Positions 15,683 to 25,283 of a stretch of DNA of 49,434 nucleotides are shown one piece after another. The notes beneath the pieces were generated by a model. That model was not told the origin of the DNA and did no database searches. It saw nothing but the letters and a program-made list of their open reading frames with translations. The position numbers and the translations under genes are program-made. Source of the DNA: Erythrobacter donghaensis (GTDB lineage: Bacteria; Pseudomonadota; Alphaproteobacteria; Sphingomonadales; Sphingomonadaceae); the NCBI RefSeq assembly GCF_001557325.1, contig NZ_LSJS01000054.1:1-49434 (forward strand), written 5' to 3'. Position 1 is the stretch's first letter, and every line of letters starts with the position of its first letter.

Positions 15683-17208
15683 GATCCGATCGCCTCCGAT
15701 GCCTTGCGCGCAGCCTCGTTGAGGGCGGCGTATTTCTTGCGGAACTTGGGCCGGTCGACCGGGAGATCCTCCCACACGCCCGCGGCGTGCTCGGTGCCGA
15801 CGCCCTCGAAGAAGTCGCGCATCGCATCGAAGCGCGCCTTGTTGCCCATCGCGGCGTTGATCACGGTCGCGAGGCTGCCCGCCCCTGCCGGGCCCATCAG
15901 CGGCCGGGCCGAGATCAGGTTGGTGAAATAGAGCGCCGGGATCGCCTTCGCCTTGGCGTGCTGCACCACCGGCGTGGTGCCGATGGCGAGATCGGGGCGA
16001 TATTCCTCGACCGCGGCGATGTCCTGCTCGAGGCTGGCGCGGAACTGCACAGCCACGCCGCGCGCCTCGAGCCATTCGCGGTCGGCATCCGACCACTTGG
16101 TGCGCGGGCAGGCCGAGCCGACATAGCGCACGTCGGCGCCGCTTTCGACCAGCAGGCGGGCGACCAGCAGCTCGGAGCCCTCATAGCCCGAAACGGTGAT
16201 GCGCCCCTTGATCGGCATGTTCGCCAGCGCGCCCCTGCAGGCGGCGATCATCGCGTTCTTGACGCCGTCGACCTTGGCCTGGGGCAGGCCCATGACGTCG
16301 CCCAGCGATTGCAGCCAGGCGGCGGTGCCGTCCGCGCCCACCGGGGCCGAGCCGATCACCGGGCGGCCCGCGGCTTCGAACTCGCGGATCGAGGCGGTGT
16401 AGAAGGGGTGGATCGCGGCGACGACCGCGCAATCGAGTGCCGCATAGAGCTCGCGCCATTCGCGGGTCGGGACGACCGGGCCGGCGGCGAGGCCGAGGGG
16501 CGCGAGCATCTGCCCGATCACCACAGGGTCAGCCGGGAACATCTCGCCCAGCAGCGCCACCGAAGGCAGGTCGGAGCGTTCGCGGGGCGCCGCAACCGGC
16601 CCGCTCATCACTTCCTCGCGCGCATATTGGAGCATTGCGCCCGCCAGCACGTCCTTGGCTTCCGCGTGGGTCGGGATGCCGAACCCGGGAACGTCGATGC
16701 CGATGATCCGCACGCCGTTGATCGCCTTGCCCAGAAGCCGCAGCGGCACACCGCTCGCGGTCGGCACGCACAGGTTGGTGACCACGATCGCGTCGTAATT
16801 CTCAGGGTCGGCGAGGCCTTCGACCGCTTCCTTGATGTCCTCGAACAGCTTGCCGGTGACCAGCGTTTCCGAGGAGAAGGGCACATAGCCCACCGTCCGC
16901 CGCGCGCCGTAGAAGTGCGAGGTGAAGGTCAGGCCATAGACGCAGCAGGCCGAGCCTGAGAGCACGGTCGCGGTGCGCCGCATTCTCAGGCCCACCCGGA
17001 GTGACCCGAACGCGGGGCACATGGATTGGGGTTGGTCATGCGGGCCGACGGGGTAGTCGGCCGCATATTGATCGAGGATGTCGCTCTTGCCGGCGGCGCG
17101 GGCGGCCTCGTTCATGGTGTCCTTCGACGCGCAGGCCCCCGCGGCCGGATCGAGGTCGATCCGGTCAGCAGCGCGCGGGACGGCGTCAAAGGCGTCAGGC
17201 ATGCTCAT
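15679..17208 (-). CDS. bchY: Chlorophyllide a reductase subunit Y
   Basis: 509 aa from ATG 17208, overlapping the bchX stop (ATGA). After a variable N terminus, [20 protein letters not shown] and [32 protein letters not shown] contain the Cys residues that hold the [4Fe-4S] cluster at the BchY-BchZ interface. [17 protein letters not shown] and [17 protein letters not shown] are further BchY landmarks. It works with BchZ and the reductase BchX in ring-B reduction of chlorophyllide a. Reading-frame overlaps on both sides imply translational coupling across bchC-X-Y-Z. Confidence 0.95.
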   Translation of the reverse strand: MSMPDAFDAVPRAADRIDLDPAAGACASKDTMNEAARAAGKSDILDQYAADYPVGPHDQPQSMCPAFGSLRVGLRMRRTATVLSGSACCVYGLTFTSHFYGARRTVGYVPFSSETLVTGKLFEDIKEAVEGLADPENYDAIVVTNLCVPTASGVPLRLLGKAINGVRIIGIDVPGFGIPTHAEAKDVLAGAMLQYAREEVMSGPVAAPRERSDLPSVALLGEMFPADPVVIGQMLAPLGLAAGPVVPTREWRELYAALDCAVVAAIHPFYTASIREFEAAGRPVIGSAPVGADGTAAWLQSLGDVMGLPQAKVDGVKNAMIAACRGALANMPIKGRITVSGYEGSELLVARLLVESGADVRYVGSACPRTKWSDADREWLEARGVAVQFRASLEQDIAAVEEYRPDLAIGTTPVVQHAKAKAIPALYFTNLISARPLMGPAGAGSLATVINAAMGNKARFDAMRDFFEGVGTEHAAGVWEDLPVDRPKFRKKYAALNEAARKASEAIGS

Positions 17209-18194
17209 GCTTCGTCGTAGATCACTTCGAGGCTGGGCTTCGTTTCGAACACCCCGCCGCGCATGTCCGCCTGGGTGGCGGGGACGAGCTCGACATTGCC
17301 GCCCACCACATCGGCGCTGAACAGGCCGAGCAGCCCGTCCTGATCGAGCGGCGTGGGCCGCAGCGGCGGGGCGTTGGCGACATTTTCGGCCAGGGTTTCG
17401 AACAGGCTGCCCCATTCGCCGCCGGGGATGCCGATGATCTGGTAATTGGCGCTCTTGCGGCGGATGTCCTCGTTGGCGGGGATCGCGGTCAGCACCGGGA
17501 TGCCCACGGCCTCGGCAAAGGCATGCGCCTCGCCCGTGCCGTCGTCCTTGTTGACGATCATCCCCGCGACGCCGACGTTCCCGCCCATCTTTCGGAAATA
17601 TTCGACCGCCTGGCACACGTTGTTCGCCACGTAGAGCGATTGCAGGTCGTTCGATCCGACCACGATCACCTTCTGGCACATGTCGCGCGCGATCGGCAGG
17701 CCGAAGCCGCCGCACACCACGTCACCCAGAAAGTCGAGCAGGACGTAATCGAAGCCCCAGTCGTGAAAGCCCAGCTTCTCGAGCGTCTCGAACCCGTGGA
17801 TGATCCCGCGCCCGCCGCAGCCGCGACCGACTTCGGGGCCGCCCAGTTCCATTGCGAAGACGCCGTCGCGCTGGAAGCACACATCCTCGATGCGCACTTC
17901 CTCGCCCGCCAGTTTCTTGCGGCTGGAGGTTTCGATGATCGAGGGCGTCGCCTTGCCGCCGAACAGCAGGCTTGTGGTGTCGGACTTGGGGTCGCAGCCG
18001 ATCAGCAGCACGCGCTTGCCCTGCTGGGCCATCATGTAGGAGAGGTTGGCGAGCGCGAAGCTCTTGCCGCTCCCGCCCTTGCCGTAGATCGCGATGATCT
18101 GGGTTTCGCTCTTCACCTCGCCGGTGTGGACCGGATCGGGTTCAAGCGAAGCCTCGTCGCGAAGGTGGGCGGCCTGGGTATCAAGCACGGACAT
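17205..18194 (-). CDS. bchX: Chlorophyllide a reductase iron protein, subunit X
   Basis: 329 aa from ATG 18194, which overlaps the bchC stop (TGATG); an in-frame ATG two codons upstream (18200) is the alternative. NifH-like: P-loop YGKGGSGKS at residues 37-45, switch I region IGCDPKSDTT, and the two Cys that bind the bridging [4Fe-4S] cluster in GRGCGGRG and VVCGGFGLPI. It hydrolyses ATP and passes electrons to BchYZ. The position between bchC and bchY is the classical order. Confidence 0.96.
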   Translation of the reverse strand: MSVLDTQAAHLRDEASLEPDPVHTGEVKSETQIIAIYGKGGSGKSFALANLSYMMAQQGKRVLLIGCDPKSDTTSLLFGGKATPSIIETSSRKKLAGEEVRIEDVCFQRDGVFAMELGGPEVGRGCGGRGIIHGFETLEKLGFHDWGFDYVLLDFLGDVVCGGFGLPIARDMCQKVIVVGSNDLQSLYVANNVCQAVEYFRKMGGNVGVAGMIVNKDDGTGEAHAFAEAVGIPVLTAIPANEDIRRKSANYQIIGIPGGEWGSLFETLAENVANAPPLRPTPLDQDGLLGLFSADVVGGNVELVPATQADMRGGVFETKPSLEVIYDEA

Positions 18195-19141
18195 CAGCAT
18201 TCGCTCCAATCGAGGACCATCTTCAGGCAATCGGGATCGCTGAAGGCTTGGGGGTAGGCGTCGAGCGCCTCTCCGGCAGGGCGCCGGTTGGTGACGAGGC
18301 CCTTCAAGTCGAGCCGCCCGCATTCGATCAGCGCCCGCGTCTCGGCGAGGTCGCCGGGTTGCCATTCGGCGGCGACGCGGAAATGCGCCTCGCGCATGAA
18401 GGCGGCCGGGAAGGCGAAGCTGACGCGTTCGGAATAGAAGCCCGCGAGCACGATCTCGCCGCCCTTGGAAAGGCGCATGACGAGTTCGTCGATCAGGCCG
18501 GCATCGCCGCTCGCGTCATAGATCGCGTGGTAATCGCGGCGCTCGTCGGCGGCGGGGTCGATCACATTGTATCCAGCAGCGCCCGAACGGCGGGCGGCGT
18601 TGGTTTCCCACACCGTCGGCGCGGTGCCGCCCAGCGCCAGCGTCAGCCGCGCGAGGAGGCGGCCCAATACGCCGTGGCCGACGATCAGATCGGGCAGCGC
18701 CTCGCGGCGGGCGAAACCGCCCTTGATCGCGTGAAGTGCCGTCGCCGCGAGGGCACAAAGCACCCCGGATTCGCCGAGATGCTCGGGGATCGGCAACGCC
18801 CGCGCCGACGGCACTATCACGCGGCGCGCGGTGCCTCCGAAGAGGCCGCGCGCATCGGTGTAGCAGTTTGCTCCAGGGACGAAGACCCAGTCGCCGATCC
18901 GTGCGCGGGCTTCGGGCCCTGCGTCCACGATGCGGCCGACGGATTCGTAACCCGGCACCAGCGGATACCCGAGCCCCGGGAAGGGCGGCATGCGGCCGGT
19001 GAAGAGGAGTTTTTCGGTGCCGGTGCTGATCCCGCTCCAGGCGATCTCGACCAGAACGTCCGCGGCCTCCACCGGCTTCATTTCGAGCGCCCGGAGAGCG
19101 AGGCGCTCCGGTGCTTCGAGAATGACGGCCAGCGTGTTCAT
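18194..19141 (-). CDS. bchC: Bacteriochlorophyllide a dehydrogenase (3-hydroxyethyl oxidising)
   Basis: 315 aa. Medium-chain dehydrogenase fold with the BchC signatures [35 protein letters not shown] near the N terminus, a Rossmann segment around [11 protein letters not shown], and IYDASGD. It oxidises the C3 hydroxyethyl group to acetyl in bacteriochlorophyll a synthesis. It heads the bchCXYZ transcript; 102 bases before its start codon lies a perfect PpsR box (19243-19260), so it should be repressed under oxygen and light. The gene overlaps bchX by one base. Confidence 0.94.
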   Translation of the reverse strand: MNTLAVILEAPERLALRALEMKPVEAADVLVEIAWSGISTGTEKLLFTGRMPPFPGLGYPLVPGYESVGRIVDAGPEARARIGDWVFVPGANCYTDARGLFGGTARRVIVPSARALPIPEHLGESGVLCALAATALHAIKGGFARREALPDLIVGHGVLGRLLARLTLALGGTAPTVWETNAARRSGAAGYNVIDPAADERRDYHAIYDASGDAGLIDELVMRLSKGGEIVLAGFYSERVSFAFPAAFMREAHFRVAAEWQPGDLAETRALIECGRLDLKGLVTNRRPAGEALDAYPQAFSDPDCLKMVLDWSEC

Positions 19142-19242
19142 GTCCTCGGTCTCCCTGAGGGGTGCATTCGAGGCGCGAACGCCGAGTCGAAAACCCCGCA
19201 GCTACGTTCTCCCAACTGTGTGCTACGCCTTACGTTCCCTAC

Positions 19243-19260
19243 TGTCAAACAACTTGGACA
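19243..19260. promoter_or_regulatory. PpsR/CrtJ box upstream of bchC (TGT-N12-ACA)
   Basis: TGTCAAACAACTTGGACA is an exact TGT-N12-ACA match with TGTC/GACA outer arms. It lies between the divergently ending crtF gene and the bchC start, the standard place for PpsR control. Confidence 0.85.
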
Positions 19261-19268
19261 AATTATGC

Positions 19269-20393
19269 TCAGGCGGTGGCCATGACGATGCTTGCGTTGA
19301 CCGGTTGCGCGGTTGCGACGAAGCGCGCCTGCGCAAACCCGGCCGCGCGGCACATGGCGATGATTTCCGCCGGGCTGCGCGGGCGGCCCGATCCCATTGC
19401 CCACAGGTAGAGGCCGAAGAAGGCCTCGCCCATCGCCTCGGTGCCGGGAATGCGCGCCATCGGCTCGGCGATCAGCAGGCGGCTGCCTGGCGCGAGGCTC
19501 TTGCGGATATTGCCGAGCAAGCCCTGCGCGGGGGCATCGTCGTGATCGTGCAGGATCCGGATCAGCGACACCATGTCGTAGCCTTGCGGTATGGAATCGC
19601 TGAAGAAATTGCCGGGATGCGCGGTGATGCGGCGCTCGCCCAGCGCCGCGCCCAGGACGCTGGCGCCGGTGGCGGCGACTTCCGGCAGATCGAACAGGCC
19701 GAGCGCCAGATGCGGCCAGGCCGTGCCGATATGCCGCAGGAACGCCCCGTGCCCGCCGCCGACATCGAGCAGCTTGCGCACGTCGCGGAAGGGAACGCTC
19801 GCCAGCACCTCGTCGGCGACGAAGTGCTGCGAGGCGGCCATCAGTCGCGAATACTCCGCGGTGTCCGTCCCCCGCTCGGTCGCGCCCTGGAGCGCCCCGG
19901 CATAGGTCCAGAAGCGCGAGAGCGCGGTCGGCTCCTTGCGGTCGGTGCGCAGCAGGGCGAGCGGATCGGCGAGGTCGGCATAGAGCAGGCGGTGGTGGCG
20001 CACCATCGCCTGGACGCCGGGATTGGATGCGAAAACAGCGCCCTGCTCGCCGAGCATCCAGTGATCGGGGGCGGGCTCCTCCGACAGCATCAGCGGCCGG
20101 CCGGCGCGCAGCAGGGTGAGAGCGGCGGCTTCGGAAAGCCCCATCCGCGCCGCGATCGCGCCCGCGCCGAGCGGGCCGTCCTTGAGAATGTCGAACAGCC
20201 CGCCCTCCACGAAGGCGCGCAGCACCTGCGAATAGGCAAAGCCCGCGAGCAGGTCGAAGGCCCCATTGGCGCGGGATCGCGCAATCCAGCGGATCAGCGG
20301 CAGGCGCGCGGCCCAATGCTGGAATTTCGGCGAGGCGAAGACCCGGTTGCGGCGCGCCACATAGCCGAGCCTGAAGGCAGCCCGGCGGCTCAC
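19269..20393 (-). CDS. crtF: Hydroxyneurosporene O-methyltransferase
   Basis: 374 aa. An N-terminal winged-helix dimerisation part (FDLLAGFAYSQVLRAFVEGGLFDIL) is followed by a SAM-binding domain with LLDVGGGHGAFL (motif I), then LGLFDLPEV and GNFFSDSIPQGYDMVSLIRILHDHDD, all typical of CrtF. It methylates the tertiary hydroxyl of carotenoids made by CrtC and CrtD. It reads in the same direction as bchC, 127 bases upstream, and divergently from crtD. A perfect PpsR box stands in the crtF-crtD gap. Confidence 0.94.
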   Translation of the reverse strand: MSRRAAFRLGYVARRNRVFASPKFQHWAARLPLIRWIARSRANGAFDLLAGFAYSQVLRAFVEGGLFDILKDGPLGAGAIAARMGLSEAAALTLLRAGRPLMLSEEPAPDHWMLGEQGAVFASNPGVQAMVRHHRLLYADLADPLALLRTDRKEPTALSRFWTYAGALQGATERGTDTAEYSRLMAASQHFVADEVLASVPFRDVRKLLDVGGGHGAFLRHIGTAWPHLALGLFDLPEVAATGASVLGAALGERRITAHPGNFFSDSIPQGYDMVSLIRILHDHDDAPAQGLLGNIRKSLAPGSRLLIAEPMARIPGTEAMGEAFFGLYLWAMGSGRPRSPAEIIAMCRAAGFAQARFVATAQPVNASIVMATA

Positions 20394-20417
20394 TTGGTGG
20401 GTGCTTTGCAGGCCATA

Positions 20418-20435
20418 TGTCTAAATAATTGGACA
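20418..20435. promoter_or_regulatory. PpsR/CrtJ box in crtF-crtD divergent promoter
   Basis: TGTCTAAATAATTGGACA is an exact TGT-N12-ACA palindrome placed 25 bases before the crtF start and 53 bases before the crtD start. One site can therefore repress both divergent carotenoid transcripts. Confidence 0.88.
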
Positions 20436-20487
20436 GAGCGACGCGTAAGGTCAATGATAATCGCGGGATCGACGGGAGCGAGGGCCA

Positions 20488-22053
20488 GTGAACGCGCGAG
20501 TCGTCGTCATCGGAGCAGGCATCGGCGGGCTGACCAGCGCCGCGCTGCTGGCTGCGCGCGGGTGCGACGTGACCGTGCTCGAAAAAGAGGCATGGGTGGG
20601 CGGCAAGGCGCGCCGGGTCGAGGTGGACGGTGCCCAGATCGACGGCGGCCCCACGGTCTTCACCTATCGCGGCGTGTTCGACGAGATCTTCGCGGCCTGC
20701 GGCGCGCGGCTCGAGGATCATGTGACGGTCAGGAAGGCCGAGTTGCTCGCGCGGCACTGGTGGGACGAGGTCTCGGGGCACCTCGATCTCTTCGCCGACC
20801 ATGACGCCAGCGTCGATGCCGTGGGCCGCTTCGCCGGGCCCGCTGCGGCACGCGGCTATGCCGCCTTCGCGGCCGAGGCGGCGCGGATCTTCGCCGTGCT
20901 CGAGGAGCCCTTCCTCCACGGCGACAAGGCCTCGACCCCGCTGCCGATGATGTGGCGCATGGGCCTGTCGAAACTCCCCGAGATGCTGGCGATGCGGCCC
21001 TTCGACCGGCTCTGGCCGGCGCTGGGCGAGCACTTTGCCGACCCGCGCCTGCAGCAGCTGTTCGGGCGCTATGCGACCTATTGCGGCTCCTCGCCTTATC
21101 TCGCCCCCGCCACGCTGATGCTGATCGCGCATCTGGAGGCGCGCGGGGTGTGGCTGATCGAGGGCGGCATCCACGCGCTGGCCAAGGCGCTCGCCAGCCT
21201 CGCCGAGCGGCAGGGGGCGCGGGTGCGCACCGGCGCTGCCGTGGCCGAGGTGCTCGCCGCGGGCGGGCGCACCAGCGGGGTCAGGCTCGCGAGCGGCGAG
21301 GTCATCGCCGCCGACACCGTGATCTGCAACGGTGACCCTTCCGCGCTCGCCACCGGGCGCTTCGGCGCGGCGGCACAGCGCGCCGTCCCCGCGATCCCTC
21401 CTGCCAAGCGCTCGCTTTCCGCGCTCGTCTGGTACGCCCATGCCGAGACGCGCGGTGCGGCCCTCACCCATCACAACGTCTTCTTCTCGCGCGACTACGC
21501 CGCCGAGTTCGCCGACATCGCCGCCGGGCGCACCCCGGCCGAGCCGACCGTCTACGTCTGCGCCATCGACCGCGGCGCCGACCGCCACGCGCCCGCGCCA
21601 CAGGGCCGCGAGCGGCTCCAGATCATCGTCAATGCCCCAGCCGACGGAGACGTCCACACCTACACCCCCGAGGAGACAGAGCGATGCACGCGACGCATGA
21701 TGGCCACGCTGAGGCGCTGCGGCCTGACACTGGACGAGCCCTTCCCGCATCGGCTCATGACGCCCGAGGACTGGGAGCACCTCTTCCCGGCCACGGGCGG
21801 CGCCCTCTATGGGCGAGCGTCGCACGGCTGGGCGGCCTCCTTCCAGCGGCAGGGGCCGCGGACCCGGCTGCCCGGGCTCTACTGCACGGGCGGGGCGACC
21901 CATCCGGCGGCCGGCGTCCCCATGGCAGCCTTGTCCGGGCAGCTGGCCACGCGGGTGATCGCGAAGGACCTCGCTTCGACGAGGCGATCCCGCCCGGCGG
22001 CTACACCTGGTGGTATGTCGACGCGATCAGCGACGACGGGCAGCACGGGCTGA
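20488..22053 (+). CDS. crtD: Hydroxyneurosporene desaturase (methoxyneurosporene dehydrogenase)
   Basis: 521 aa. The N-terminal FAD site VVVIGAGIGGLTSAALLAARG leads a phytoene-desaturase-type amine oxidase fold; GLYCTGGATHPAAGVPMAALSGQLA near the C terminus is the second FAD-contacting motif. It introduces the 3,4 double bond in spirilloxanthin-type carotenoid synthesis. The last 30 codons (after about 21960) have low-complexity sequence because they overlap the start of crtC in another frame, an arrangement also seen in other purple bacteria. Transcribed divergently from crtF under a shared PpsR box. Confidence 0.93.
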   Translation: MNARVVVIGAGIGGLTSAALLAARGCDVTVLEKEAWVGGKARRVEVDGAQIDGGPTVFTYRGVFDEIFAACGARLEDHVTVRKAELLARHWWDEVSGHLDLFADHDASVDAVGRFAGPAAARGYAAFAAEAARIFAVLEEPFLHGDKASTPLPMMWRMGLSKLPEMLAMRPFDRLWPALGEHFADPRLQQLFGRYATYCGSSPYLAPATLMLIAHLEARGVWLIEGGIHALAKALASLAERQGARVRTGAAVAEVLAAGGRTSGVRLASGEVIAADTVICNGDPSALATGRFGAAAQRAVPAIPPAKRSLSALVWYAHAETRGAALTHHNVFFSRDYAAEFADIAAGRTPAEPTVYVCAIDRGADRHAPAPQGRERLQIIVNAPADGDVHTYTPEETERCTRRMMATLRRCGLTLDEPFPHRLMTPEDWEHLFPATGGALYGRASHGWAASFQRQGPRTRLPGLYCTGGATHPAAGVPMAALSGQLATRVIAKDLASTRRSRPAATPGGMSTRSATTGSTG

Positions 22054-22892
22054 CCATCATCGCCTTCCTGGGCTCGGTCTTTTCGCCCTACTACAAACGG
22101 AGCGGCCGCACCGACCCGCTCGACCACGCCTGCCTCAACGTCGCGCTCTACGGCCCGCAGCACCGCTGGGTGATGACCGAGCGCGGCCGCTCCGCCGTCG
22201 CGCGCGACGCCTCCAACCTCGCGATCGGCCCCAGCAACGTGCGCTGGGAGAACGGCGCGCTCACCATCGACATAGTCGAGGGCGACACCCGGCTGTTCGT
22301 CCCGTGGCAGCGCAAGGTGAGGGGCACCGTGCGCGTCTATCCCGAGATGCTCAACCGCGCCGCCTTCGCCCTCGACCCTGCCGAGAACCACATCTGGCAC
22401 TGCCTTGCCCCCTGCGCCCGGATCGAGGTCGCGATGACCGCGCCCGAATGCCGGTGGAGCGGAAAGGCCTATCTCGATCACAACCGCGGCGCCGAGCCGC
22501 TCGAGAGCGGCTTCAACACCTGGCACTGGTCGCGCGCCCACCTCAAGGCAGGGGCGCTGGTGTGCTACGAGGGCGAGCGCGGTGACGGCTCGCTCTTCGC
22601 CAGCGCCCTCAGGTTCGACCGCCACGGCGTGCCCGAGCCGGTCGAGCTGCCCCCGATCGCCGCGCTCCCCGACAGCCGCTGGGGCATCGCCCGCCGCACC
22701 CGTTCCGACATCGGCGTCGCCGAGGTGCGCCGGACGTGGGAGGACACCCCCTTCTACGCCCGCAGCGAGCTCGCCTCGCGCTTCCTCGGCGAGGAAGTGG
22801 TCGCGGTGCAGGAGAGCCTCGACATGCGCCGCTTCTCCAGCCGCCTCGTCCAGTTCATGCTGCCCTACCGGATGCCGCGCCGCGCGCGCTGA
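21966..22892 (+). CDS. crtC: Hydroxyneurosporene (carotenoid 1,2-) hydratase; start codon unresolved
   Basis: About 308 aa of conserved CrtC sequence beginning GPRFDEAIPPGGYTWWYVDAI, then SVFSPYYKR, DHACLNVALYGP and HWSRAHLKAGAL. It adds water across the terminal double bond of neurosporene/lycopene-type carotenoids. The coordinate given is where conservation begins, not a start codon: in this frame there is no ATG, GTG or TTG close by. The nearest ATG is at 21684, 94 codons upstream within crtD, with an unconserved stretch between. It overlaps the crtD end by about 90 bases. Either a rare start (for example CTG near 21882 or ATC) is used, or translation comes from a long N-terminal extension or a frameshift. 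Confidence 0.85.
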   Translation, partial: GPRFDEAIPPGGYTWWYVDAISDDGQHGLTIIAFLGSVFSPYYKRSGRTDPLDHACLNVALYGPQHRWVMTERGRSAVARDASNLAIGPSNVRWENGALTIDIVEGDTRLFVPWQRKVRGTVRVYPEMLNRAAFALDPAENHIWHCLAPCARIEVAMTAPECRWSGKAYLDHNRGAEPLESGFNTWHWSRAHLKAGALVCYEGERGDGSLFASALRFDRHGVPEPVELPPIAALPDSRWGIARRTRSDIGVAEVRRTWEDTPFYARSELASRFLGEEVVAVQESLDMRRFSSRLVQFMLPYRMPRRAR

Positions 22893-23281
22893 GGCGGGGC
22901 GGCGACGCCCCCGCGCGACTCGGACGCCCTGCGCCGCGCAGCCGCGCGCGGATGCCGTGCCGGTTCAGCAAGCGCGGCGTTTTCCTGTCTGTTGGAGACA
23001 GATGAGACACTGTCCAGAGGCCAAATTCCCGCCCTCGGATCCGACCTCCCGCACCCGCACGGCGTCGCCGCTGCCAGAGCGGGCGAAAGCTGCGGGGAGG
23101 GGGTGGCAAGGGTCATTCGGCGAGACTGACAAATGCGCAGGCTGTAGGAAAGTTGTTTCGGCAAAAGGCTGCGCTGGGGCTGCTGCCGGCCCCGGGCCGG
23201 CCCCCGGCCGCCCGCCCGCCGCGCGCATGGGGACACGCTTGTCGCTTGCCCTGCGAATGAAGCTGCGGCACTTCGCGCGGG
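22893..23281. other. crtC-ktrB intergenic region with GC-rich palindromes
   Basis: 389 bases without a convincing gene. CTGTCT-GTTGG-AGACAG (22985-23001) is a perfect six-base-stem inverted repeat, and GCCGGCCCCGGGCCGGC (23185-23201) is a perfect 17-base palindrome. Neither is followed by a T run, so they are not classic terminators. The region should contain the ktrB promoter. Confidence 0.5.
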
Positions 23282-24610
23282 ATGAAGCTGCTGCGCGATC
23301 CAATCCGGCTGGTGCCGAGCCTCTTCGCGCTCGCGATCCTGTTCGGCACCGTGCTGCTCAGCCTGCCCTTCGCCACGGCCGACGGTGCCCGCGCGCCGCT
23401 GCTGACCGCGCTGTTCACCACCACCTCGGCGATTGCCGTGACCGGGCTGGTGGTGGTCGATACCGGCTCCTACTGGTCGCCTTTCGGGCAGGTGGTGATC
23501 CTGCTGATGTTCCAGATCGGCGGGCTGGGGATCATGACCGCGGCGACCCTGCTGGGGCTGCTGGCCGGGCGCGGGTTCGGGCTGCATGACCGGCTCGCCA
23601 CCCAGGTCGAGCGCGGCCGGCTCGAACGCGGCGATGCGCTCTCGGTGCTCAAGCTGGTGCTGGGCGTCACCATCGCGGTCGAGGCGGTGATCGCCCTTGT
23701 CCTCACTCTTCGCATGGCCGCCGCCTATGACATGAGCCTTGGTGCGGCGCTGTGGAACGGGGTGTTCCATTCGGTCAGCGCCTTCAACAATGCGGGCTTT
23801 TCGACCCATGCCGACAGCGTGATGGGCTATCAGAGCGATCCGCTGATCCTGGTGCCGATCATGGCCGCGATCACGCTGGGCGCGATCGGTTTTCCGGTGA
23901 TGCAGGACCTGCGCGACAAGCGGCTCGATTGGCACCGCTGGTCGCTCCATTCCAAGGTCACCGTCTGGGGCTCGGCCGGGCTGCTGGTGGCGGGCTTTGC
24001 CGCGATCCTGGCGATGGAGTGGAGCAATGCCGCAACGCTCGGGCCGATGGCGCTGGGCGACAAGCTGCTCAATGCGGCGTTCCATTCGGTGATGTCGCGC
24101 ACCGCGGGGTTCAACAGCCTCGATGTCGGCGCCTTTCGCGAATCGACCCTGATGGTCAATTACCTCCTGATGTTCATCGGCGGCGGCAGCGCGGGCACGG
24201 CGGGCGGGATCAAGGTGACGACCTTCGTCGTGCTGTTCGCGATCCTGCTCGCCGAGGTGCAGGGCCGCCGCGATGTCGGCCTGTTCGGCCGCCGCTTCGG
24301 GCACGAGGTCGAACGCCAGGCGCTCACCGTCACCGTGCTTTCGGCGGCGCTGGTGTTTTCGGCGACGACCTATATCGTCGCGATCACCGGCCTGCCGCTG
24401 GGCGAGGTGGTGTTCGAATGCATCTCGGCCTTCGCCACGGTCGGCATGTCGACCGGCATCACCGCCGAACTGCCGCCCTCGGCGCAGATCGTGATCGCGG
24501 CGCTGATGTTCATCGGCCGGGTCGGCACCATCACCTTTGCCACCGCGCTGGCGCTGGTGGGCACCCCGCAGCTCTATCGTTATCCCAAGGAGAACCTCAT
24601 TGTCGGCTGA
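23282..24610 (+). CDS. ktrB: Potassium uptake protein, TrkH/KtrB family
   Basis: 442 aa membrane protein with the four-fold pore architecture: selectivity-filter loops TTSAIAVTGLVV, SAFNNAGFS, MSRTAGFNS and ISAFATVGMSTG are all present, and the mid-protein GGGSAGTAGGIK is typical. The length is that of KtrB rather than the longer TrkH. It mediates K+ (often Na+-coupled) uptake across the inner membrane. The KtrA subunit overlaps its 3' end, so the pair forms a KtrAB system. It lies between carotenoid and bch genes, which have no functional link to potassium uptake that I can see. Confidence 0.92.
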   Translation: MKLLRDPIRLVPSLFALAILFGTVLLSLPFATADGARAPLLTALFTTTSAIAVTGLVVVDTGSYWSPFGQVVILLMFQIGGLGIMTAATLLGLLAGRGFGLHDRLATQVERGRLERGDALSVLKLVLGVTIAVEAVIALVLTLRMAAAYDMSLGAALWNGVFHSVSAFNNAGFSTHADSVMGYQSDPLILVPIMAAITLGAIGFPVMQDLRDKRLDWHRWSLHSKVTVWGSAGLLVAGFAAILAMEWSNAATLGPMALGDKLLNAAFHSVMSRTAGFNSLDVGAFRESTLMVNYLLMFIGGGSAGTAGGIKVTTFVVLFAILLAEVQGRRDVGLFGRRFGHEVERQALTVTVLSAALVFSATTYIVAITGLPLGEVVFECISAFATVGMSTGITAELPPSAQIVIAALMFIGRVGTITFATALALVGTPQLYRYPKENLIVG

Positions 24611-25259
24611 CAAACGCAAGCCCGTTCTGGTGGTGGGGCTCGGCCGGTTCGGCGGGTCGGTCGCGCGGCGGCTCGCCGCGATGGGCACCGAGGTGCTGGG
24701 GGTCGATAGGAGCCCCGATCTGGTGCAGGACCATGCCGATCATCTCACCAAGGTGGTCGAGGCCGATTGCACCGATCCTGCGGTGCTGCGCCAGTTGGGC
24801 GCGGCCGATTTCGCCACCGCCGTGGTCGGCATCGGCAGCGATGTCGAGGCCAGCGTCCTCACCGTGCTGGCGCTGGCCGACATGGGCCTCACCAATATCT
24901 GGGCCAAGGCCTGCAACACCAATCACGCGCGCATCCTCGAGCGGATCGGCGCGACCCACGTGGTCTTCCCCGAGGAACGCATGGGCGAGCGGGTGGCGCA
25001 TCTGCTCAACGAGCGGCTGCGCGATTTCATCGCCTTCGACGATGAATTCGCGATTGCGCGTCTCGCTGCGCCCGAGCCGATCGTCGGCCTGCCGCTGGTG
25101 ACCAGCGCCTGCCGCAAGAAGTACAGCGTCACGGTGGTCGGCGTGAAGCGCAAGGGCGAGGCCTTCATCCATGCGGTGCCCGACACGCTGATCTTCCCCG
25201 AGGACGAGCTGGTGGTGTCGGGCCGCATCGAGGATATCGAGCGCTTCTCGACGATCTGA
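24600..25259 (+). CDS. ktrA: Potassium uptake regulatory subunit, TrkA-N/TrkA-C (KtrA family)
   Basis: 219 aa from TTG 24600, which has a good AAGGAG site and overlaps the last 11 bases of ktrB. The longer frame upstream lies wholly inside ktrB. N-terminal RCK/TrkA-N domain with Rossmann motif VVGLGRFGGSVARRL and acidic VDRSPD; C-terminal TrkA-C domain (residues about 140-219: RLAAPEPIVGLPL through VVSGRIEDIERF). It binds ATP/ADP or NAD(H) and gates KtrB as an octameric ring on the cytoplasmic side. Confidence 0.92.
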   Translation: MSADKRKPVLVVGLGRFGGSVARRLAAMGTEVLGVDRSPDLVQDHADHLTKVVEADCTDPAVLRQLGAADFATAVVGIGSDVEASVLTVLALADMGLTNIWAKACNTNHARILERIGATHVVFPEERMGERVAHLLNERLRDFIAFDDEFAIARLAAPEPIVGLPLVTSACRKKYSVTVVGVKRKGEAFIHAVPDTLIFPEDELVVSGRIEDIERFSTI

Positions 25260-25283
25260 GCGGGACTGTGGCGAGGAGGGCCT

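Noticed and set aside
14156..15931. Plus-strand frame opposite bchZ
   Set aside because: Antisense shadow of a recognised gene with no conserved motifs or ribosome-binding site.
22986..23009. PpsR box downstream of crtC
   Set aside because: TGT and ACA words occur but with 9- or 14-base spacers, not 12; the element is better described as a plain inverted repeat.
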